Positions 15,997-23,010 of a stretch of 23,010 nucleotides of DNA are shown here, piece after piece. The notes beneath the pieces were generated by a model that did no database searches, was not told the DNA's origin, and worked only from the letters and a program-made list of their open reading frames with translations. Every line of letters begins with the position of its first letter. Within the stretch, counting starts at the first letter, position 1. Made by a program: the position numbers and the translations under genes. The stretch is from Folioceros fuciformis. Lineage: Eukaryota; Anthocerotophyta; Anthocerotopsida; Anthocerotales. The DNA lies in contig JBNGIO010006379.1 in the NCBI GenBank assembly GCA_049999805.1, positions 429,315-452,324 on the forward strand, read 5' to 3'.

Positions 15997-18900
15997 ATGG
16001 ACTCTCCGGATAAAAGCCAGCGCATCATAGTTAGCGATGTGCAGGTGATTGGCCTTGGCTCGGGCTTGCTGTCTTCTTGTCCGTTGGGTTGGCCTTCTTG
16101 GAGAATTGCGGCACTGTGGGCTGGGGTGGTCCTGTTTTGTGGGTTTCTGGCTGGAATTGGCGCTATGTGGGTTGCTGCTTTCCTATTGATTTGTGTCGTG
16201 TTGTGGAGCGATGCCTCTTGCGGATCTGACATTGGGAAGAGCTCCAATTCGTGCATTGGACTCCTCTGCTTTCTGCTCTTGCTACGCAGCAGGGAACCCT
16301 AGCGGATTTCATGGCTGCCTGCATTGCGCGTGAATACATGTCGTGCTTCTCTGGTTTCTTGACCTTGGTGTTCGTGGAAAGCAGCTTCTCATGGCTTGTG
16401 GGGCTTAACCGTCTTGTGGGTGCAGGAATCGCCCTTTTATAAGTATCTGTGCGACCTGTCTCCAATCAAGCCAGCCAGACGAGTCCATGTTGCACAAACT
16501 TATTCTGAGCTGAGCTTGCCCCCTCCTCCTGCCGTCTTCTCTTCGCCTCCTCCTAACTCTCGAAAGTCGGCCAGTAGGTTGCGCAGGTATGACCTCTCTG
16601 TCTCTCTCTCTCTGGTAACTGCTGCCGCCTGATCCCTTAACGATCTCTGAACATGCATGTGCTGGTAGGGATGCTCACTGTTACTTCTGCTGGATCTGCA
16701 GTGGCTACGGCTTGGCCAAGACATCAGGGGCCTCAGCAGCCGAGACTGGGTGGGATGATAAGAACCGGCCGCCGTCCCCAGGAACTTTCAACGGAAAGCC
16801 ATCTGATGCAAATGCTGATTCACTGTACACCCGCCATCCTCGGGGCTATGTGCCGTCAAGCAGACCCCCACCGGATCAGAGCCATGGACCTCTCAACAAT
16901 GGTGCTGGAGCCACTGGTTTTATGGGCTCGCCATCCAGGGCTGAGGCGGGAGATGTGGAGTTGTATCTGGCAGATCCAGCCGATGGAGGGCTATATGCGG
17001 TCAGATCGTCAGAAATGCGTAACAGGACTTCTTCTGCCTCGGCTCTCACCTCAACCCTTCCCATTGGCTCCTCCTCTGAGGACGGGGACAAGTGCAGGAG
17101 AAAGGGAATGGTGAGTGCAGCCACTGAGGGCCTTGAGAAGCAAGATGGGCACGATGATCTGCACAACGATGGTGCAAGTGAAGCTAACGATGACGCATGT
17201 GGCTCTCAACGTTTCCACGCAAGGACTTCGGAAGAGCTGTCTCTGATGCTGGACGAGTTGGCAGCACGTCATGCGGACGAAACCACCTCCAGTGAAGTAA
17301 TGACACTCGGGCAGTCACCAGGGCCAGGAGCTATTGTCTGCGCTGTTGCTGATTCTGGAGCCAGCGGTGCCGGGGTCTCCATGGCTGTGGGCGATGAGGC
17401 ATCGGACTTCAGCTTTTTGACTGGAGCACACGACGGGGAAAGTCGTACCAAGCTTGTGCACACTTGGAGCGAGGATGGAGCGGATATTGTCGTCTCCCGG
17501 CTGCCACAGCGTCGCACTTCGGTCTTCCCTAGCAATTCTTCGGATCCTGAAGCCACGCAGGAACATGAACAGAAAATGCAGATGCAGGTATCTGATTTTG
17601 TGGCCTCCAATTCCAAACTTCCTTTAGAAGCCTTCCAGGATGGTATGTCACACGAAGGTATGCGATATGGGAATCTGCCTCAAGATAAAGAGCAAGTCCA
17701 GCAGCAACAGGTGCAGACCAACTGCAGAGTAAGATCCCTACAGTCCGTTTGTTGTTTGCAGCTTTTCTAGGATAGCTGTAGGCGCTAGTGAGTCTTAGCT
17801 GTGTTGTGTTGTGTACCTCAGGTAGCCGTAACTGGGCAAAGAGGCATAAGGAGGAGATGTCTTGATTTCGAGGCAGCAGAAGCACGAAGGAAGAGTATGG
17901 GTAGCAGCGCTTCCAGGAAATGCATCAATTCCAGGGCCAGGGAAGTTGCCTCCGGGGCATCATATCTAGCTTCGGGTGCCAGCATTCCACCTCAAGTCCT
18001 AAGCGATCGAGCAGGTTCGCAGTCAGATGCTACCAATAGTGGCCTGTGTTCACCTCACGAGACCGACATCCAGGCACATGGACCGGGAGCAGGACGTATG
18101 GATCTGCAAGTGAGCAACAAGGTGACCTCCGGAATGATGCGCATGTCTCGGTGCTCTTCGAGCAAGAGCAAGGAAGAGAAGAGCATTGTTGAGCCGTTGA
18201 GGGATGCTCTCAACTCTCCTATGTCCATCAGCATCCCCTCGGGCATTGGGTTGCATCTCAACAGCCTGGCAGGCAGCAGCGTATCTTTCAGCCCCTCCAG
18301 AGGATTCAACTGCAGCATGGGCATGTCGACAGCCTCTCTTCTTGGGCTCACCCCAATGTCGTCTCTCAGGGAAGATTCCACAGATACGTACGATCAGAGC
18401 CTGACCACCCCTGGAGTTTCGGGAGGAAGCATGTCCCTGGTTTCATCCGCAGCGTTTGCGTCAGCTAGCTGTCTGTCCGTGGTCGAGATCACGAGAGAAG
18501 AACAGCAGGATCTCAAGGTGAACGAGGCCAGCATTGTTGGGAATCTCAAATCAACCACCTGCTTCCGATCCCTCACCTTGGGTGTCAAGTCTGTGCAATC
18601 ACGGTATTCGTTGGAGGAGGGTACTGAGAGGAGAGGGAGCCCCAAGCGACTCCTGCCTCACCAGGAGCTTTTGCGACCGGCTGATCTGGACTTGTCTGAC
18701 GAATTTTTCGAGAGCCCTCGAAGTCCTAAGAAACGACGGTAGTTCACTTGTCCTACGCTGAACCGACTATCACTCCTGCATCTGCACTCAGCTTCTCTCT
18801 AAATGCTATTCTCGTCTGAAGTGAATTGTGTGCAACATTAACTTGGTGTTGGTGTGCAGGAAGTCTGCTGCTGTTGGGGAGAAGGCCTCGGAGGGTTGCA

Positions 18901-20946
18901 GGCGCTGCAACTGCAAGAAGTCTAAATGCTTGAAACTGTAAGTGAATGTCACAGGTCACTGAGATTTTTCTTTGCCAGCCAGGCTGGAAGTGGAGTGAAG
19001 GGTTGTTGACACTCACCTGACCTGACCGTTTCATGCACTCGGTACTGGCAGATATTGTGAGTGCTTTGCGGCAGGCATATACTGCGTGGGATCTTGCACT
19101 TGTCAGGATTGCTTTAACAAACCAGAATACGGAGATAAGGTGCTGGAAACTCGGCAGCTGATTGAGTCGCGCAACCCGCTTGCCTTTGCGCCTAAAATAG
19201 TCCATGGAAAGGACACGTCTCCAACATCCGCGGTATGTCAGCTCATCCATGCGAGCATTCCAACCGTCTTGCCTTTTCAAGATCTATCGTTCGGTGATGT
19301 GTGCCGGGGATGGAGGTGCTGATGTGGTGAGGATGTGGCGACGTGCAGGAAGAATTTACAGATACACCAGCCTCCGCCAGGCACAAGCGTGGCTGCAATT
19401 GTAAAAAGTCCTTGTGCCTCAAGAAGTACTGCGAATGCTTTCAGGTAACGAAATGCTTGTTTTACGCAGCGGCTTGAGCGAGAGCTAGCGTACGGGTTGT
19501 AGATGCATGTTGCTCTAATGTCTGATTAAGGGATATGTGTTTGGTGCAGGCTGGTGTGGGGTGCTCAGAAGGGTGTCGATGTGAAGGCTGCCAAAATGTG
19601 TATGGGAAGAAGGAAGGTGGGAAAGCAGGTCTTCCTTTGGCCGTGATGTGTGTGTAGGTGTGATTGCTTGGTTTTTGTTTACGAAGGTGAGGAAGATTGT
19701 GTCTTCTTGTGACGAGAAGTGTTTGTATGTTTCGTGATGAAGCCTGCTCATTCGTAATCACAGTCAGGCTAACAAAGGAGGATGTGGCGATGATGTATCC
19801 ATTCCAGCCTTTTCAGAGGAGCAAGAGGAGCATATGTCGCAAGAGGGACGCGACGAGAGCGAGGTGCAGGAGAACCACAGTTTGGGCAGGCAGCCGAGGT
19901 CAAGCAGCAGGGTGCGAGCAGCAGCGGCCAAGAAAAAGGGCCTGAAGGAAGTGGCAGCAGCAGCAGCAGCAGCAGCAGCAGTGGGGACTCCTTTGCCACT
20001 TAAGTCACGGTCCCCAGTGAAGCCTCCTCGATTGTCCAGAAGCTCCAACCCAAGGTCGAGTGCCGGTAGCGTCCGAAGCCTGGGCCTGTGCCCTAGCCAG
20101 CAGCAGCAAATGTCAAGGCCATCTCCCCAGATGCCCATGAGCTCCCCGAGCCATGTGTCCACCCCCGTGGCCAAGTCTAGAATTGCTATGTTGTCACCCC
20201 GGTGGGATGGGCTAGATGACATCTGTACCCTGACACCCCTCCCCCAGCCTCCTCTCAGACCCACCCCGGCGTCGGTGTCGACCCTCGATAACCGATGTGG
20301 TGCTTCCCCGTCCTTCAACAGGCAATGTCCGGAGCTTGCGAGCAGCTACAGCGGCAGCGGGGCCTCGGGGATAGAGGAGTCGTCCCCAGCCTTGAAGCAC
20401 CCGGACTTCCAGTCCTCTCCTGCAGCCAGATGTGCGTCTAATGTCACCACTGCCAGTGCCAGCCACTTCCAGTCCCCTCATCCGCAAACAAGTCCGGTGA
20501 GCATCCACCCAACTCCCCCCACCCCGTCCCTCTCTTCGTCCCAAAACACCTCCCTGGCAGGCAAGACCTTCTCTGACGCGGGCGTGGTTCCCGCCTACCT
20601 GTCCTTCGACTCTACAGAGGACCTCGACACGCCCGAGATTCTGCGCTACTCGGACGTTCCCCAGTCGCCGCAGGTTCTGACCAAGACCAGCTCTCCCAAG
20701 CAGATCAAGAGAGTCTCCCCGCCCCACTACGACGGAATGGGCAAGCAGTCTGAGCGCGGGTCCGGGCCCGGCTCCGCGAGCAGGAATCGGGTGATGTCCC
20801 CGGGCCCCAGCAACACAGCTGGTGGTACAGGGAGTGGGTCCCCGGGGCTTAGCAGCGGCCGCAAGTACATCCTGCAAGCCCTGCCGTCCTTCCCTTCCAT
20901 GACGCCATTTTCGTCCATACGGGGGGGCCACTTCAACAGTGGCTGA
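15997..20946 (+). CDS. CPP/TSO1-like protein with two CXC domains, nine coding exons
   Basis: It is a DNA-binding regulator of the CPP (tesmin/TSO1-like CXC) family, nuclear and linked in plants to DREAM-type cell-cycle repression. Inferred coding exons: 15997-16044, 16426-16586, 16702-17728, 17822-18738, 18860-18937, 19052-19232, 19349-19444, 19550-19653 and 19764-20946; all phases fit and introns are GT-AG. The product is about 1,264 residues against 695 for Arabidopsis TSO1 (from memory). Visible in order: MDSPDKSQ start; [15 protein letters not shown] and [10 protein letters not shown] (17-60); RRCLDFE (about 423-429); CXC1 at 731-767 ([16 protein letters not shown]); linker [13 protein letters not shown]2 at 818-853 ([16 protein letters not shown]); Ala9; [14 protein letters not shown] near 1018; [17 protein letters not shown] at the C-terminus. 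Each CXC keeps all nine cysteines. The exon 8/9 junction is the least certain: donor 19643 with acceptor 19767 also keeps frame. Confidence 0.92.
16045..16425 (+). other. First intron of the CPP gene (381 bp)
   Basis: It opens GTGATT after CAG and closes TGGGTGCAG before GAATCGCCC. Both flanking exons are phase 0, joining SDVQ to ESPFYKY. It is about three times longer than the other introns (93-121 bp) and T/G-rich. First introns of plant genes are often long and can enhance expression; here that is inference. Confidence 0.75.
16592..16614 (+). repeat. CT-rich microsatellite in the second intron of the CPP gene
   Basis: CTCTCTGTCTCTCTCTCTCTGG begins a few bases after the GTATGA donor. It is short and imperfect. 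Confidence 0.8.
19954..19980 (+). repeat. (GCA)9 coding microsatellite, Ala9
   Basis: Nine perfect GCA codons give nine alanines in the last exon of the CPP gene, downstream of the CXC domains in a Ser/Pro-rich region. The unbroken codon run suggests length variation between individuals. Confidence 0.92.
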
Positions 20947-21719
20947 TGCATTAGCGTTTGCATTTGCACTTGCAGGAATCCAGCAGCTTCCAATTCCGAG
21001 CTAGCTAATCTAATATCTAACAAGCCGATGATGACAAGGGCGCGAGCAGCAGCAGCAGTATGCCTCTGGTGTGGGCAACGTCCGGGCTGGCCTTGGGAAT
21101 TTCCAGCGTAGACTAACATGTGGCCACAACAGTAAACTGCGTGTTGAATCATGTCATGCATCCAGGCCTAGCCTGTCAGATTCTATTTATCACATCTGTG
21201 TTTATGCATGGGTAAGAGATACTGAGCAGCTATTGCTGCAGGAGCCGCATGCGGCAAGCCATGTTTGTCCCGACCAGGCCTCGCACGCGCGTCATCGCCG
21301 CTGTCGATGACTGCCGGTGAGGGGTTAATATTGATGGACGCTCGTGTCAGCATGTGGCGACAGCGCAAGCGAGCGAGGAGGCGGACTCAATACAGCAGGA
21401 GTACGTCACTCTGGGACACCTACTGGGACACGAATCCGTATCCACGGCAGCCGGGGCGGGGCTTGGCTGTGCGCAACTACAGTTGGCATGACACCAGCGC
21501 AGGTTCACAGGTACTGCCACAGCCCACTTCCTCGATTGGCTCGGCTGGCCATGGCCTTTTTGGCCCGTTACAGCGTGCTCTGAAGACCAGACCCCAACTT
21601 GGAGAACTGGGTCCGACTTCCTGCTCGGTGCTCGGACCCTGCACCCGAATCTGCCCCGCTTCTTCTCTTTCTGGTACCAATGTTGGCACCCAACAGGAGA
21701 GCACCACCTGCTTTTCTTT
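20947..21719 (+). other. Region downstream of the CPP gene: probable 3' UTR, then nothing recognised
   Basis: The last exon ends at TGA 20944-20946. The following few hundred bases are mixed in composition with a CAGCAGCAGCAG run near 21048. No perfect AATAAA is seen near 21000-21250, which is not unusual for plant 3' ends. The plus-strand frame over 21265-21858 has no recognisable protein features. Confidence 0.5.
21681..21695. repeat. Small perfect palindrome TGTTGG-CAC-CCAACA
   Basis: Six-base arms are separated by three bases. On the minus strand it is followed by TTGGTACCAG, which faintly recalls an LTR end plus primer site, but no element was found here. Confidence 0.6.
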
Positions 21720-21757
21720 CTGTTTCGCTGTAAGGACTCCAGCGAAACAGCAGTCCT
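21720..21757. repeat. 11-bp perfect hairpin with an overlapping alternative stem
   Basis: CTGTTTCGCTG (21720-21730) pairs perfectly with CAGCGAAACAG (21740-21750) across a 9-base loop. The loop holds AGGACT (21733-21738), which can pair with AGTCCT (21752-21757) just downstream. The two stems compete, because the 1-base link after the first stem is too short to span 11 bp in a pseudoknot. No flanking gene gives it a role. Confidence 0.75.
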
Positions 21758-21759
21758 TC

Positions 21760-22815
21760 CTCGCTTACCGTCCTCGCCAGCCCCGCAAGCCTACAGCGGA
21801 GCGCAGCCTACGGGCCTCTACACCCGCTTCGCAGGGGCTTCCCGTGTTTGCCTGTTAGCAGCAGCAGCGGCAGGAGGGTTCGCTAGGAGTCCTCGGCTCT
21901 ACTGGTTTGGTCCGACCTGGGGCCGGGTCGGGTCCCCCGCCACCCTCGGAATCAGCAACCACCGCGATAAAACCCTACCACTTCCTCGTCGTCCGCCGTT
22001 CGTGCTGTCTGGTTGCTTCCGTCCATGAACCCTGCCTCCAAGCATCTTGATGAAGTAATGAAAGATGCAGTGTGCTCCGCTGCCTTGAAGCCAGCCCTCG
22101 CTCTCGGGTTTGCATGGCAACAAAAGTAAGACAATATCAAACACAACTCCGATCGTCGGTGCACGCGCAACAGGACATTCTGTTGTGGCGAGGTTGAGGT
22201 GGAGACGAGTCGAGTTGAGAGGAGATGCGGCGCGGCTCACGATTTCCGGCATAGGATCGTGTGTAGATTTGGAATTGCCTGGATGACCGGTCTGTACCTC
22301 CGACTGCTACAGTGTGAACGCAGATGAGCGCGGTTTTGTGAGTAATAAAAGCCTTGCGGGGCGGCCTTGGTGGACAAGTATGCGACATGGATCATACATG
22401 GCTTTGCCTTGCCTTGCGGCCGTCCTAGGCCCGTCAAGCCCTAACTAAGCTCAAGCACATGCATGCCTGAAGGTAAAAGGCAAGAGCGCGCGTGTGAAAG
22501 GGGGCCAGGTAGGCGGACCGACGACGGGCGAGTGGCATGTATGTACATAACATTCCTACCCTAGAAAACCACCATTTATGGCGGGAAGGGGAAGGGAGAT
22601 TAGCAAGGCCATGGAGCTATCCTGATGCAGCAGCAAAGCATGAAGGAGGAGGGAAGGATGTGATCGCGAAATGGCGGGCCGTCACGTGCCATCCTCGTCC
22701 CTCGATTTGCGTGCCAGCCTAGCTTGGGCTTCACATCCACCAGACTCCGCCTCTCCCCTCCCTGCGCTGTGGCAAATCTGCGGCCTGGAACTCGCGCGCA
22801 CCACAAAGTGCAACC
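21760..22815. other. Intergenic DNA without a supportable gene
   Basis: GC-rich frames exist on both strands (for example 22252 to 21899, minus), but none shows domain patterns. Minor features are AATAAA within AGTAATAAAAGCC near 22344 and TTGCCTTGCC runs near 22405. Confidence 0.5.
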
Positions 22816-22819
22816 TGTC

Positions 22820-22827
22820 TTTCCCGC
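22820..22827 (+). promoter_or_regulatory. E2F-type site TTTCCCGC
   Basis: An exact TTTSSCGC match lies close to the right window edge. It may belong to the promoter of a gene beyond the window. A single 8-bp motif is weak evidence. Confidence 0.2.
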
Positions 22828-22848
22828 AGCCAGCGCCAGTTCCAGCGC

Positions 22849-22911
22849 CAGAGGCTAAGAGGAAAGCGCCAGCGGTTAAGAGGAACGCGCCAGCGGCTGA
22901 AAGGAAAGCGC
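22849..22911. repeat. 21-bp tandem repeat, three units
   Basis: Units begin at 22849, 22870 and 22891 with consensus CAGCGGCTAAGAGGAAAGCGC and 2-4 differences each. On the plus strand they would encode APAxKRK-type heptads, on the minus strand FxLxxWRW-type ones. Neither frame is part of a recognised protein. Confidence 0.88.
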
Positions 22912-23010
22912 CAATTCCACACTTCACCACTCTGTGACCAGTGCACACCACGACTCATGACTGCAGCCGCAGTAGCAGCCAGTCTGCATCGCAACAGCAC
23001 GGCGCTGTAG

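Noticed and set aside
15378-16256. 292-codon minus-strand frame and several plus-strand frames over the CPP upstream region
   Set aside because: They overlap the first coding exon and first intron of the CPP gene, are Arg/Pro/Ala-rich as expected from GC-rich DNA, and show no family motif.
21660-21720. Minus-strand CCAACATTGGTACCAG as an LTR end plus primer-binding site
   Set aside because: Only weakly like TGGTATCAGAGC, and no LTR pair, coding domain or target duplication was found nearby.
21720-21757. H-type pseudoknot formed by the two overlapping stems
   Set aside because: The single base joining the first stem to the second would have to span 11 bp, which is sterically implausible; competing hairpins are more likely.
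21899-22252. 117-codon minus-strand ORF
   Set aside because: No domain, no partner exon and no coding pattern; GC-rich chance frame.

Overview
The window is nuclear DNA of a plant. It holds a multi-exon gene for a plant-type CPP/TSO1-like (two-CXC-domain) protein, a Ty1/copia LTR retrotransposon whose primer-binding site resembles plant initiator-tRNA-Met sites, and short GT-AG introns of roughly 90-120 bp plus one of 381 bp. The long CPP protein and the unfamiliar repeats suggest a non-seed plant (bryophyte, lycophyte or fern grade), but I cannot name the organism. There is one assembly gap, 100 N at 1635-1734.

Region 1-2196 is AT-rich and repeat-laden. It has a hexamer microsatellite (1-75), an unrecognised minus-strand frame that reaches the left edge (284 to 1), a 68-bp direct repeat, and a plus-strand ORF (556-1587) that opens with an 11-residue periodic coiled-coil-like region. 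After the gap comes a 39-bp tandem array (1735-2007).

Region 2197-12597 is one decayed Ty1/copia element. Its bounds are a 5-bp target duplication (ATGTT), 253/255-bp LTRs with unusual TA...CA ends, a primer-binding site and a purine tract. The internal order is a pre-gag frame with an RGG-like segment, gag with a zinc knuckle, protease, integrase, reverse transcriptase, RNase H, then an extra open stretch in the pol frame. The integrase is split by a nested 3,729-bp insertion (5528-9256) with its own 5-bp duplication (GCCTG), TGTGG/CCACA ends, many GTAGG/CCTAC motifs near both ends, and a long minus-strand coiled-coil frame broken mainly by stop codons. Neither element looks able to move by itself.

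Region 12598-14400 is AT-rich intergenic DNA with a perfect 54-bp tandem duplication and an older duplication of about 100 bp. Near 14440 the base composition turns GC-rich. This GC-rich stretch leads into the CPP gene (coding 15997-20946, nine coding exons inferred, about 1,264 residues), the only apparently intact conserved gene. It carries the N-terminal SPxxxYLxxLSPIKP motif, RRCLDFE, two complete nine-cysteine CXC domains joined by an RNPxAFxPKI linker, and the C-terminal [14 protein letters not shown] and [13 protein letters not shown] motifs. Proteins of this family bind DNA and work in cell-cycle (DREAM-type) and floral or meristem control in plants. An E2F-type site and a telo-box lie upstream of it.

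Region 20947-23010 has no gene I can support. It holds a strong hairpin with an alternative pairing, a small palindrome and a 21-bp triple repeat.
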